From Inonotus obliquus (taxonomy: Eukaryota > Basidiomycota > Agaricomycetes > Hymenochaetales > Hymenochaetaceae): a stretch of 64,000 bases of DNA. This document shows positions 11,419 to 22,654 of the stretch, one piece after another. Both the position numbers and the translations under genes were made by a program. How positions within the stretch are numbered: the first letter of the stretch is position 1; each line of letters starts with the position of its first letter. The notes under the pieces are model-generated. The model made no database searches. It saw only the letters and a program-made list of their open reading frames with translations, and had not been told where the DNA came from. Location: positions 1,612,001 through 1,676,000 of the forward strand of contig JAJHTX010000002.1 in NCBI GenBank assembly GCA_032164295.1, in the 5' to 3' direction.

Positions 11419-12780
11419 ATGTCGTCGTCCAAACCGAAGATTCCGCCCACTGCGTATGGGTATTCCCTCTGGAAGCAATATAGCATGAAAGATATTCATG
11501 TTCGGTATTTCTCCTACGTTCGTGGATTCTTCATGCTAACTGGTGATGATGCTTGCTAAAGTCTCTCTCTGTCGTAGACATTCAAAGAAGTGCAAGCGAA
11601 GCACATCAAAGACCAGGAGGAATCCGGAACGGATAAGTCAAGGGAACTTCAGAAGTGAGTACCAGGTTGAGCGCCATTCGATCGATTTCGCTGACCGAAA
11701 AGCGCCTTTTGGTGGCTTGAAAATAGATTCGTATACGATGTTGAGAAAAGGGAGTTGAGCGTTACTTTTTCTGGGCACATTCAAAGTGGTATCATAGACG
11801 AGTTCGCGAAGATGATGCGAGAGTCCGTTCAAGACGTACCTGCCAACAACGAGGATAACGACATTCCACAATTCCATACGAACGCAATGTCGTCCATTTT
11901 CCAAAACCCGGGCAACCAAACGGAGACATTTCGACTCGTCGGAGACCTCCTGGTCACAAATAAATCGGGTCCGATATTCGCTGTCGAAACAGCCACCCGA
12001 CATTCTTATCCTTCTATCAAGGATAAAGTAAAGAAGTGGTTCTTGCTGCCTTCGGTATCTGGTGTACTTGTCGTACATTTGAACGAGGCCAATGGATATT
12101 CGAAACCTACTTCTCGTCCGCCTGAAGACGAGATCTTTATGATTAATTCTTGGGCCTGGCTCAATTATATCATGGACCTCAATGAGGAGATCGATCTCTT
12201 TGATTGTTCGAAACCTGTTGAATACTGTGGATATACGTGGCTTGGACCTATGACATGTTCCCTCGAGCTTTATGAGCGCGACTTCGTATGTGTTTCATTT
12301 GACTTGTTGTTCCTCGTCTGACGAATTTCCTACAGAAATCTAAGAGCGGCTGTGCGATGACAAAATGCTATGTTAGCATAATCCATTCTCGCTTGATTTC
12401 AGAATGCTGACTGACACAATTTCGTAGGAATTCACGGTTCCCGGGAAAGGGTTCGACCTTGAAGTCACAAAAGATCTCGAAGACTTCGAGGACCGCATCT
12501 CAGAAGTATGGACGGAGGCGGTGGAAGGAGAAGTCTTGGAAGGCTTCAAACCGCTCCAGTTAAACTGGAAGAGTCTCGCTACACTCGTTGCCAAGAATAG
12601 ACTCCAACTGGCCTATGAACGCTACAAAGTCTGGCACAAGAAGTACCAAACCACTTCAGCCTTGGGTAAACGGGACAGGGATGGAGCGGCTGGGTCAAGC
12701 TCACAGGAGGTACGTTGCTTCTATCCAAGAACTTAGTTTACCTCAGTTAACCGTGAAAATTGTTCCAGGTCCGGATATGA
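11419..12780 (+). CDS. Orphan protein, possible degenerate PD-(D/E)XK-like core
   Basis: I do not recognise the family. A consistent model gives 348 residues: exons 11419-11499, 11578-11654, 11727-12285, 12336-12371, 12428-12709, 12769-12780. The 36-nt fourth exon is inferred because skipping it would leave a 142-nt intron, long for this genome. The first donor is weak (GTTCGG) but keeps the frame. The protein starts MSSSKPKIPPTAYGYSLWKQ and has no signal peptide or membrane segment. The centre reads GDLLVTNKSGPIFAVETA (D126, E140), then KDKVKKWFLLPSVSGVLVVH. This order of Asp, Glu, Lys, Trp and a hydrophobic strand resembles the Uma2-like branch of PD-(D/E)XK nuclease folds. That is inference, and the ExK element is not canonical. 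The carboxyl end is charged and basic. Confidence 0.6.
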
Positions 12781-13952
12781 GGAGGAGTACTCCTGTTTCG
12801 CTAGTTATTCGGATAATGACTTGTATATGAATGTTGGCCTTTGTAAAGTGACCACAGACTGGTTCGGCGAGGCCAGTATAATGCCCGTATCCGTCCCCGT
12901 AATGGTGTTGCATGACTAGTTTTTGTTACCTGTATGATCTATGAATCAGTACTTCGAACTCCGCTGGAATCACTTTTTACTTACTAGTCGCTATTCTATT
13001 GTCATACACAGGAGTCCTGAGAAGTCTACCCTGTCCTAGTCATGACCGATCAAAGTCGCTGCGGATACGTAATACTTGAGCCTCTGTGATCAAATGGCTG
13101 TGTAGCATAGGAATACAACCTGAGAAGATACCCTGAAGACACCTGGGGATGTGATGAAGGATGAATTGTGATCCATCCAACGACCGCCAAGGGGGACATA
13201 AATAGGACCTTTTATCAGCGGAAGACTGTACAGAGATCTTGACTGATAGGAGTTTGGGGCGATAAACAGGCTCCGCGCTGAGGTTCCCGTCACGAAGGGC
13301 TGACGTCTGAAAGGGAACAGCTCCGAAGCTCAGCTCGTGTTGATTCTTTGGCCCCGTGAAGTGGTCTGAGACGCGCCCACTTCGCCTCCCTCTTCCCACT
13401 GGATGCTTTTCTCGATAAACTATACTATCCGATACAGATAGAATCCAATACAAGCCAATACAGGCGCCTCACAGGAAGTGAACAGAGCGCCATGGTTTGA
13501 TACCCTAATAAGGCAAGCTTAGCCTTCGAATATCAAGTGCCAAATAAGGCAAGACCTTCCAACACAATCTTGTCGATGAGGCATTTGATGGGTGCAGTCT
13601 CAAGGCGTGAATGGCAGGGAAAACAGATACAACTTGCTCAGCAACTTGCGAAAGAGATTGATGACATCGCTGGATGCAAGCAGAGTACGTATGAGCGGAA
13701 TGCTCCGCTTCCAGTCGCCGACTTGAACTTATGACATAGGGATCTACCCAACCTCCAGCTGAGAGGAGTTGTTATCGCCGTTCCCTGATACAGTCGTCCC
13801 CTATTTCCAACGCTGGCTTCAACGTCGTCCCAAAAGGATGGCGTCAGGGGTAATGGCTCAAAGATAACCGTGTCATACTTGGGACAGTTGTTTACGCCGA
13901 ATACCATCACGATGCCCCAGACACCCTGGTCAAATTGTGAATTTGACCATTG
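12781..13952. other. Gene-free stretch between orphan gene and tilS
   Basis: One long minus-strand frame (13040-13453) and a short plus-strand frame (13537-13734) occur, but neither resembles a known protein, neither has supporting splice context, and their composition is not coding-like. Probably 3' regions of the two converging genes plus spacer or decayed sequence. Confidence 0.45.
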
Positions 13953-16123
13953 TCACATAGTAAGCTGACTTGGATATACGTTCGCAGAATCTGTATCCAG
14001 TATCCGGATGTAATTTATCCGGACGGCTTCGCCGTTGCAGGCCGGGTGGGTACCGCTCTTATTGTTCTCGCCTATTGAGGAGGGTGTTCTCGTAGAACCA
14101 TCAGGCGAAAGACGCGCGATCTCGTGTTCATCTTTACGCGCATTCGCCAGTCCCTGCCACCTACGATGGTCATCGCCGCTATTAAATAGTTCCGCTTCGG
14201 TATCCGTTCGTCGTAGAATGACTTTGGGTAGGAAATACCGCGTGTGTGGGATCACAAGAAGCCGGACAAGCGCTTGGTCCGCTAACATCTCACCACGTTC
14301 AGCGGTTATCTGCTCGATCACGTAGTGAATATTGGCCGAGAATAGGCGCGGCGTGATGTGGAGAAGGAAACGGTTGTCGTATAGTATTTCTACAGAAGTA
14401 TCCTGTGAGAGCGCGGAAAGCACGGACGCTGTGATATCAAGCTCTAGAGAGTTCGCTGTAGAGTCCCTGAAGCGCTGTATTGGAGGTTGGCGAGACGCTA
14501 ACCAGCCCCTCTCATCAGAGACAGAGCATCCTTTTCCCCAATTTTTTACTTCTGCGTTCTGACTGATTCGTATTGGTGACCATATGACACCACCTCCCGC
14601 AACGAACTTTGCAAGTGGGTCCTTGCCCTGGCCAACCATTCTCGGGGAATCACCAGACATGGTTAATGCGTCTGAGATTTTTTGCAAGCTAGCCATACGT
14701 CGACCAGCTTCGGCTCGGGGAGAACCCCAGGGAAATGGAGATACAAATCGCAGAACACGTCGAATTATCTCAAGTCGGACCGGTTTATCTGTCACGCGCG
14801 AGAATGAATCTTTCGAGAGAAGGATCGTGGAGACTGGAGAAGGACGCAAGCACTTCGCTGATTCAATGGACGCTAGATTCACGAACACAGATTCAGCACA
14901 TCGCTTCATCCATAGACGACTGGGGCCTACCTTTGTAATTCAGATCCTCGACGAAGCCTGATATCGATTCAACTGAGGGCCTTAATTTTGCGAGGAGGGA
15001 ACTAGGATGGTCTTCTTGCCCGGACCTCGGCGTCCGCTCAGTACGTTCGCCGGTGACCGCAACTCTTGCTGCCATATCCAGTAGCGCCATTGTTCCCTTC
15101 CCGATAACTGCCTGCTATGAAAAGGCGTTGGTTAGTTTGATTAAGTATCATGCATGTGTACTGACCGAAGAAGCATTATCATTATCCAATTGGTGTCGGA
15201 TCCGATTACGAAGTGCAATATCAGGCTGGAAGTTCGTCTTGTCTACAACGTACTCAAGGCTAGCATCACGGCAGGTAGCAATCAATCTTTCCTAGATATA
15301 GAACATGTAATTTGGTACGGGTTGATTATGGTATTTGACAGCGTTCCCTACCTTCGGTAGACGTAACAAAGGTCGAATAATCCATCGGCTCATTCCATGT
15401 TGCCCGGCCCATCCCAAGTCTTTTGGACCGAAGCCGAAGCCCATCCCCCATAATCTCCGCGGTTTCATTCCCGCGACTCCGACTTCAGTACTTCCTCGAG
15501 TTATTCGAAGAAGGGCGGTTTCAACCTGATCATCTGCGTGGTGTCCGAAAGCAATCGTCGAGATCCCTTCTTTCTTCAATGCGGAAAGGAAGAGGTGGTA
15601 TCGAGCCCCTCTAGCGATATTCTCAAACGACGAACCGCTTGAAGGCACCGACGGAAAAGGATCGATACCCCAAGGAATCATAAGAACCAGGTGCTTGACT
15701 TTAAGGGATTCCGCGATCACGACACATTGCGCGGTCATCTGACCAGAGGCTGCTTGCAGACCGTGGTCAATGGTGATCGCAACGATATCGCTTGGTTTGT
15801 GGCCTTCATTCGCATTGCTATCAATTAGTTGCCTGAGGAGATACAAGAGGCATGTTGAATCCGGTCCTCCGGAGAAAGCAACAGCTAGTGGACACATTCA
15901 GCGCTCGCGAGTGGCACTCACAGAGCACATATTACTCGCCTAGTTTGTTTTCCTGATACTGAGCGGGAATACATCTCTGATAGTGCCTTTGGAATTCATC
16001 GAGGTATATTGGCTTCGCATCCTTGGGAATCGCTGTAGCGTGAAAAGTACGTGTCTGCTTTAAATTTGTAGAGCATCGTAGCCAAAACGTCCATCCACCA
16101 GCTCGGCAAGTCAGCTTCAGCAT
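13953..16123 (-). CDS. tilS: tRNA(Ile)-lysidine synthase, probably mitochondrial
   Basis: The model gives 648 residues. Exons: 16123-15940, 15884-15352, 15291-15166, 15114-14931, 14872-13953. The PP-loop ATPase signature SGGPDS is at residues 66-71, followed by TIDHGLQ, FGHHADDQVETALLR and, across the next splice, DKTNFQPDIALRNRIRHQL, all typical of TilS. The first 50 residues are Arg-rich and lack acids (LKQTRTFHATA), which suggests a mitochondrial presequence. TilS converts C34 of the CAU-anticodon isoleucine tRNA to lysidine with ATP, so that it reads AUA. The first intron has no usable GT donor; GC-AG (15939-15885) restores the family frame as NKLAVAFSGGPDS. The third acceptor is a TAGCAG tandem, so one Gln may be optional. 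The carboxyl third (QGLANARKDEHE and onward) is weakly conserved. Confidence 0.9.
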
Positions 16124-16359
16124 ATCATGTTATGTAGGATGGTGATGTTCTTCGAACGGTCAAGTATTCAATGCCTACAGAAAGGATTTTTGTTAGAAAA
16201 AGAACAAAAGCGCTGGTGAGAAAGCATTAGGATCGACGTCGATCACGTGCGCGCTATATATGGAAATGTTCTACCTTTACCCTGACTCAACTTGATCACA
16301 CATTCATCGAGTCCGCAGTAGTCGACTGCTGAGTCCTCTGCGAAGAATTATCTAGAAAA
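16124..16359. promoter_or_regulatory. Divergent promoter tilS / ARPC1 with E-box, TATA-like and TGACTCA sites
   Basis: The 236-bp gap holds CACGTG at 16244-16249, TATATA at 16255-16260 and TGACTCA at 16283-16289. The E-box is about midway, roughly 110-120 bp from both start codons. TGACTCA is the Gcn4/CPC1-type core, but neither gene is an obvious amino-acid-control target, so that site may be chance. Confidence 0.4.
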
Positions 16360-17800
16360 ATGGCTACTCCTGAGGAATACTCCATTGCCCAATATCCCAT
16401 CTCCGCTCATTCCTTCAGCGCTGATCGTCGAGGTAAGTTGACGTACAACTTGAATGAATGAAAGTCACTTCAAAGTCTAACCGCACATGTAGAGGTATGC
16501 CTGAGCTTGAACTCAAACGAAGCTCAGATTCTGCGTAAACAAGGACACGAATGGAAGGCAGTCGAGACGTTGTCTGAGGTGCGTAATCGTACCATGGATG
16601 TTAGAAATCGATCTACTGAGAGCTAAAACACACATAGCACGATAAAGTGATCACTTCCATCGACTGGGCACCAAACTCCAATCGGATAGTCACAGCATCG
16701 CAAGACAGAAACGCATACGTGTGGACCCAGACGCCGGACCCGCAGACAGATCAGCTAACCTGGAAGCCGACACTCGTCCTTTTACGTATCAATCGCGCTG
16801 CAACTTACGTGCGCTGGAGCCCCAACGAGGACAAGTTCGCTGTTGCGAGCGGAGCTCGGTGAGCCTCACTCTCTCGACATGTTATCGTGTTATTTCAATA
16901 CTGAATTTCATGGGCTGAAAGTGCCATTGCCATCTGCTCATTCGATCCCGAGAGTGATTGGTGGGTATCCAAACAACTCAAGAAGCCAATCCGATCCACC
17001 GTTCTTGCAGTCGACTGGCATCCGAACAATGTCCTACTCGCGGCCGGAAGTGCAGATGGGAAGGCTCGTGTTTTCTCTGCATACATCAAAGATGTTGATA
17101 AGAGGCCCCAGCCATCTGTTTGGGGAGAAAAGCTGCCTTTCAATACGCTCTGTGGTGAATACAATAGTCCCAGTAGCGGTTGGGTCCATAGTGTTGGATT
17201 CTCGCCAAGCGGTGATGTTTTGGCCTTTGCTAGTAAGTACACTGATAAGATAATGACAGAATATAGTTTCTTATAGACTATGCTTTAGGCCACGACTCTT
17301 CTATCACAGTTGTTTACCCTGGCTCACAAACCATGTTCCACATCAAACAGACAACCCTTCCTTACGTGTCTCTTTGCTGGACTTCAGAAGATGCGCTCGT
17401 CGCAGCTGGTCACGATTGTCAACCTGTACTCTTCCAAGGTTCCGAAGCGGGTTGGAGAGCCGTTGGAAGCCTCGATGATACCACAGCACCTAAATCATCT
17501 GGTTTAGGTCGTGCATCACCGGTTGGACGTCTGAACAGTGCAGCTTTCAATACCTTCCGTAACGCGGATATTCGTGGTCAAGCCGCTGCTCCTGGTCTTC
17601 CTGGAGGAGGTAGCACAAGTGAGGCAGAGCTTCCGACGGTGCATCAGAATACGATTTTGAGTGTTCGTCCGTACGATGGTGCCCCTGGACAGGTCACCCG
17701 TGTTAGTACGAGTGGTGTTGATGGGAAACTTGTTATCTGGAACGTCGCTGCTGCTGCTGGAGGTGGACTGGCAGGAAGGATGGAGGGATTGCGCGTGTAG
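16360..17800 (+). CDS. ARPC1: Arp2/3 complex subunit 1 (ARPC1/Arc40)
   Basis: The product is 400 residues, standard for ARPC1. Exons: 16360-16432, 16493-16578, 16638-16858, 16922-17232, 17289-17800. It is a WD40 protein; recognisable blocks are [87 protein letters not shown] and a last repeat with [11 protein letters not shown]. Residues about 290-340 form the Ser/Gly/Ala-rich insert before the last blade that is usual in ARPC1. The subunit scaffolds the Arp2/3 complex, which nucleates branched actin at endocytic patches and hyphal tips. It converges on DAD3, with 92 bp between the two stop codons. Confidence 0.95.
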
Positions 17801-17892
17801 AATGCAGGATGTGACAAAATACATTGCGCCTGTGATATACAGAGACACGAATGAGAAATATAACATTTCGATCATCAGTTTTCATAAAGCGG

Positions 17893-18336
17893 TTATCGTC
17901 GGACCGTTGTTTCGGCCTCGGTTTGGAATGATAATAAAGGCTCTGATACTGGCTGTTCGTTGATAACGCCCCACACCGATGCTTTGAACTGTACGACTTA
18001 TCGTAAGAAACAAGTCAGTCTCTTCAAAGAATCGATGTTTCTTACCAATGTAAGAACAAGCCCCATCTTCGTCTCCAGTACACGTAATTGATTCGACAGC
18101 TTCTGGTCAGGTTCTCCACTCAACTGGCGCGTCTTCGTAACTAGCTACACACAGAAACGAAAACGAATGTCAAAGGTTGAATAGCTGAAATGAAGGGAAA
18201 AGGTACGTACAGTCTTTACATGTTGAGCCAACTTGGCATATTCCCAGAGTACCTCAGCTTCTAGCTGCGTGAGAGATGCGTGTCCCTCGTATGGATTGAC
18301 TTCGAAGACCTCGTTGCTTGTGTCTGTGTTGGCCAT
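17893..18336 (-). CDS. DAD3: DASH/Dam1 complex subunit Dad3
   Basis: A 106-residue protein from three exons: 18336-18211, 18144-18046, 17988-17893. The core NPYEGHASLTQLEAEVLWEY, the KTRQLSGEP segment, LETKMGLVLTLFKASVWGV across the second splice and the short length identify Dad3. The frame upstream also offers a Met at 18396, but the block around 18336 (MANTDTSNEVFEVNPYEG) matches the usual length. DASH rings couple kinetochores to spindle microtubules; in fungi with one microtubule per kinetochore the complex is essential. The two splice junctions restore the conserved helix exactly, so the model is firm. Confidence 0.93.
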
Positions 18337-18408
18337 GGTCGTGCATGAAAGTGTAAGACTCAAGTCGACGCGTTGATCAGTGACCACGCCGATCAAAGTT
18401 GCTTGTTA

Positions 18409-18414
18409 CACGTG
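18409..18414. promoter_or_regulatory. CACGTG E-box in the DAD3 / hydrolase divergent gap
   Basis: Palindromic CACGTG 73 bp upstream of the DAD3 start and about 315 bp upstream of the hydrolase start. Similar sites lie in other gaps of this window. Function inferred only from motif and position. Confidence 0.3.
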
Positions 18415-18728
18415 ATCGAAGGTCAAATCGATGCGATCTGCGGATCAGCCGTTTTTCCGTCGCCACGACTAGTAAACCTTCGAGTTGACCAGACTTTGAT
18501 AACGATTTAGAGCCTGAACACTAAACCTTGTTACTCAGCGGAGAGCCATAGCCATAAGTAAACGACATCTGTGGACTAAACTCAAACTCACGTACTCGTA
18601 TCTGACTTCGAGTTGTCGACTCTTGGGGGAGTTCATCCTCAATACTATACATTCATTGCTGCCTGGCTGGCTATACTGCAATCAATCACGGCTCAATCCG
18701 ATCTTACAAGGTACTTCCACCTAGCACT

Positions 18729-20063
18729 ATGACCTCCGACTACTTCAAAGGTTACGAACCTACCTATACGGACTGCCCATCTGGCGCTCGTATATTCTCA
18801 TACGTCAAGAAAGACGACAAGACCGATAGTACTCTACCCGTTCTCGTCCTTCTTCATGGCTACCCACAAAATAATCTCATGTTCAAGAAGTTCGTGGATG
18901 AGGAGGTACCGGAGAAATGGAGAGTGATTGTTCCTGATCTTCCGGGGTAAGTCTTTCATTGTTTATTTTGTTATAAGCTATAAGGTATAACCTACTTCCT
19001 ATAACCTATAACCTATTAATCATCTCGGAAAAATGAACTTCTCAAACACGCTTATATCGCATATATCGCATATATCGCATGCGTGAATGACGCAAGCAGT
19101 TACGGCAACAGTACAAAACCAATCTCACCCGATTCACGAGCCCATTCTAAACGTGAATGGGCAAAAGATATCATACACGTTATCAACACAATCTTCGATC
19201 AGGATACACCTATAATACCTTTCGGTCATGATCGCGGAGCTCGTTTGGCTTATCGACTTGCTCTTGATTATGGTATTGAGAGGGTTAAGGGGGCGGCGTG
19301 TCTGGATATTGTACCTACGATTAACGTTTGGGATGCTATGCGGTTGGAGAAAGGACACGTTGAGACTATGAGATCTCATCATTGGGTACGTCTTTCCTCC
19401 TTTTCCCCCATCCCCCGTATCTCTTCAAGCAGAGTGATTCGAACCTCGATCTCAATACCATTACCAACAAATGCTAACTTACCCATTAGATAACCCTATC
19501 ATCTCCTCGGCCCCTCCCCGAAACCCTAATCTCAACAAACAGACAATTCTACTACGAATACACCATAACAAGTTGGGTAGGATCCGGAATGAAAGACCCT
19601 TCAATCGACTGGATTCAAGATTCTGTTAAACCTTACCTTGATAATGAACGTGGATATGATAGGATTGTAGCTGCTTGTGAAGACGTAAGCCACCTATTTT
19701 TTTTCAGTTGGTTTTGTTCTTATGGGATAGCTGATTATATTTCGTCGTTTTTATCTATAGTATCGAGCGGGTGCTACACACGACGTTACAGACGATCGAG
19801 AACAAGGAATCAACCCGCTCAATCAAATTTCCCCATCTACGTCCTCCTCATCACCAATATTCAACTGTCCTCTCCTCATCCTCTACTCTCACCACCTGGG
19901 CAAGCGTTTCGATGTACACGGTATCTGGAGTTCTCTCAACCACCCCGATAAAGTAACTTCACACCAGATTGGTGATAACACAACAGGTCATTTCATCGTG
20001 AACGAACGTCAAGAGGAGACAGGCAAACGTTTTCGCGAGTGGCTTGATAATCTCAAGTTATAA
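18729..20063 (+). CDS. Alpha/beta hydrolase, haloacetate dehalogenase or epoxide hydrolase type
   Basis: The product is 333 residues. Exons: 18729-18946, 19100-19385, 19490-19684, 19761-20063. The fold is shown by LLHGYPQN (oxyanion loop), then the nucleophile elbow PFGHDRGARLAYRLALDYG, where Asp replaces Ser, then LDIVPTINVWDAM. YRAGATHDVTDD holds the probable acid and TGHFIVNERQEET the catalytic His. An Asp nucleophile with HDRGAR and the YRAG-T-D block resembles fluoroacetate or haloacetate dehalogenases and soluble epoxide hydrolases. It has no signal peptide, so it is probably cytosolic. The substrate cannot be read from sequence; many fungal members act on unknown epoxides or haloacids. 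The first intron is unusually long (153 nt) and contains tandem repeats. Confidence 0.88.
19054..19080 (+). repeat. Three tandem 9-bp units in a hydrolase intron
   Basis: ATATCGCAT repeated three times without mismatch, inside the first intron of the hydrolase gene. A second run of TATAACC-like units lies just upstream (about 18985-19016). Together they explain why this intron is two to three times the usual length. Confidence 0.9.
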
Positions 20064-20355
20064 CTTATATAACACACCCCACGGAACTTACATGAAGTAT
20101 GAAGAAGAGAAGAGAGTGGTATAAATTAATGAATTCGCTGGATATCGGTTTCATCCAAAAGACAAAAACTTTACGAGTGTACACTAACAAAAAGATTATG
20201 CAAGTAAAACAGAGAAGAAAAATGAAGAGTTGCGATGTACTAATACGTATGTCTATGTGAGTTTGAAGGCACCGAGTGGATCGTCCGAGTCTATGGGATG
20301 TATAGAAAGATAAATGAATAAATAAGAGTTGTGTGAAACCTGTGGGGAACGTCCT

Positions 20356-21872
20356 TTATATAATGCAGTAGCCACCATCAACGCGTAGGTCTGTTCCTGT
20401 GACGAACTTAGAAGCATCGCTTGCCAGGAAGATCACGGCGCCCTTAAGGTCCTCTGGTTCACCCATCTATAGGGAGACGGTATTAATATGAAGATGTAAG
20501 AAAACCATATCAAGTAAAGAACTTACTTTACCCATTGGCGTCAAGGCTTCCCAAGTGCGCTAGACGTAAATTCAGTACCCCTGATCGTCTCAAAGAAGGG
20601 ACATCCATTACCTTTAACTCCTGATCGTGTTCGAGAATGGTTCTCGTCAATTTCGTAAGCATGTAACCCGGGCTATACCGTTTAGTTAGCAGTTACTTTA
20701 GGAGATAGCACATGCTAAATCACCTGAGGCTATTAACTCGGACGCCTTTCTTCGCCCATTCAACGGCCAAGCTTGCGGCCATGTGCCTCACAGCTGCAGC
20801 ATACATGAGCATGATTCCGGGAACATGTAACGCCAAGCGAGTACATACCGGCCTTTGATGCATTGTAAGGGGTCTGTGGTTGTGGGACGTTGATGACCTG
20901 ATGACCATCTAATCAGCTGGCGCTCTACGTCATCATGTGAGCAGGCATGAATACACACCTGTGCGCTCATACTGGAGACAAGAACAATTGAACCACCACC
21001 ATCTGGTATCATGCGACGGGCGGCCTCGCGCGCGGTGAAGAAAGCTCCGTGCACGTTGATATCATACAACCGCTTGATACGGTCAAACGGGTAGCTGACA
21101 AGCTTCTTAGACGTCTTGCGCAGGGGAAAAAATCTGGGATTACGACATACTCAAACGCGGCGTAGTTCTCGACGATTCCTGCAGAATTACGTCAGGGACA
21201 ACCGTAGTCAAATTGCTCTGACACTCACCAGCAGACGCGACGACGGAGTCTATTCTCCCGAACTCCTCGGTGGCAACCTTGAAGGCTTTCTGCACCGATA
21301 CCTCGGAGGATACGTCACAGCCAACGCCGATAATGTTGAGTGATCCCTTGGGGACTCTGCCATTATCCTCTAAAGACGTAAATCCGAGTTAGAGGAAGTA
21401 ATCAATTTCTTCGCGAAGCACCGCGCACCAAATTCGGATCTAAGCTCATTTGCAGCTTTTTGGGCCTCTTCTTCCTTGAGATCAACGATGGCCAAAGAGT
21501 TACAACCCCTATTGACTGGATTAGACGCGTGAAAACGTTCGAGTTTGGGGTGTGGGGGACAATGGGAATGGAAGATAGACGTACGATTCCACGAAAGCGC
21601 GGCAAAATTCGTTACCCAGGCCCCTTGCTGCACCAGTAACAAGGCAAACCTAAGATACGTTGTGATGAGTACGACTCCCTCAAAAGAGGTTGAAAACTGA
21701 CCTTGTTTTGCATTGAAAAAGATGAAAGGGTCATAGGAGGTGAAGTAGCGACCGTGCTGGCCAGCCTGGACTGGGCCGCGGGAGGGGAGACCAAATGCTT
21801 GGGAGGGAGTTGCTTTGGGAGATTGTGACTGCCGCGGACGGCGAGAGAGCGCAGATGGTGGAAGGAGAACAT
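20356..21872 (-). CDS. Short-chain dehydrogenase/reductase (sorbose/mannitol reductase-like)
   Basis: The product is 314 residues from 11 exons: 21872-21702, 21649-21585, 21508-21429, 21369-21229, 21178-21151, 21094-20959, 20897-20849, 20793-20724, 20672-20612, 20559-20527, 20466-20356. All phases agree. The Rossmann motif [16 protein letters not shown] is followed by [42 protein letters not shown] (catalytic Ser), TPYNASK (catalytic Tyr and Lys), [13 protein letters not shown] and [13 protein letters not shown]. This matches fungal NADP-dependent SDRs annotated as mannitol dehydrogenase or L-sorbose/xylulose reductase; the substrate is inferred. A roughly 55-residue basic amino-terminal extension with few acids may target mitochondria. 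Alternatively translation starts at the internal [11 protein letters not shown], giving a compact cytosolic enzyme. Confidence 0.9.
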
Positions 21873-22654
21873 GGTTTGTGAGAGAGAATGGCGAAGAGGA
21901 AGACGGGCATTTTATAGGTGTACTTATATATTGTGCATAGACAGTGTAGGCAAGGTTAGTCGGTTACTCTCTAAAGTAGTGCGGGGGTTTGACTTCCGAA
22001 GATTATGCGCAAATACAGCAATCAATTCCCACACGGATCTTACTTGTGGCTAGTCGAGACCACCGTGTTCTCGGTCCGTCTCACACGTACGATAGCCAGC
22101 TCCAGAACAGAGAAACTTTCTTTCTTCCCTTCGGACGGATCTAACATAAAACATTCGGATTCGTTCGTCCGGCCTCGGCTAGCCACAGCAAAGGACAGAA
22201 CATACGCAGATATACAAAATAGACGCTTCAGCAACCGGGTATCAAAATCAGTACCAGAAAACACACTATCTCAAATAAAATTAAAAAAAAGGGGACATCC
22301 GAAAGGGAACCAAGGTGGAATGGGGAGAAAAAGAAATTAAGGACAGTGCAAATGTAACGCTGGCTACACTCCGAATAATCTTCGAGGCCCCATATCGTGG
22401 AAGAGGGAGAGGAGAAATAGAAACAGAGGGTAGAGAGAGACATATAACGGCATGAACGAGTGTGGACTGTCAGCACTGTGTCGGAGCACGCTGACCCAGA
22501 GATATACAGGGCGTAAAGGGTGGAGATAAAATAAAGAGCGAAGAACGCGATAGTAAAAATGACATACGAATAATGGATTATATGTTACGTGGAGAAACCG
22601 AAATCCAAATCGAAAGCGAAGGAAATCAAAACAACCTCGCTGAAAACAACGCGT
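21873..22654. promoter_or_regulatory. Gap between SDR start and kinesin stop
   Basis: No gene seen. It holds the SDR promoter and the 3' region of the kinesin gene, with A-rich stretches at 22265-22290 and 22315-22345. Both neighbours are on the minus strand. Confidence 0.5.

Noticed and set aside
13040..13453. 137-codon minus-strand frame between the orphan gene and tilS
   Set aside because: No recognisable motif, no conserved-looking composition, and no neighbouring exons.
19420..19450. GGTTCGAATC-like string on the minus strand resembling a tRNA B box
   Set aside because: The flanks do not form a T-arm or acceptor stem, and it lies within a hydrolase intron.
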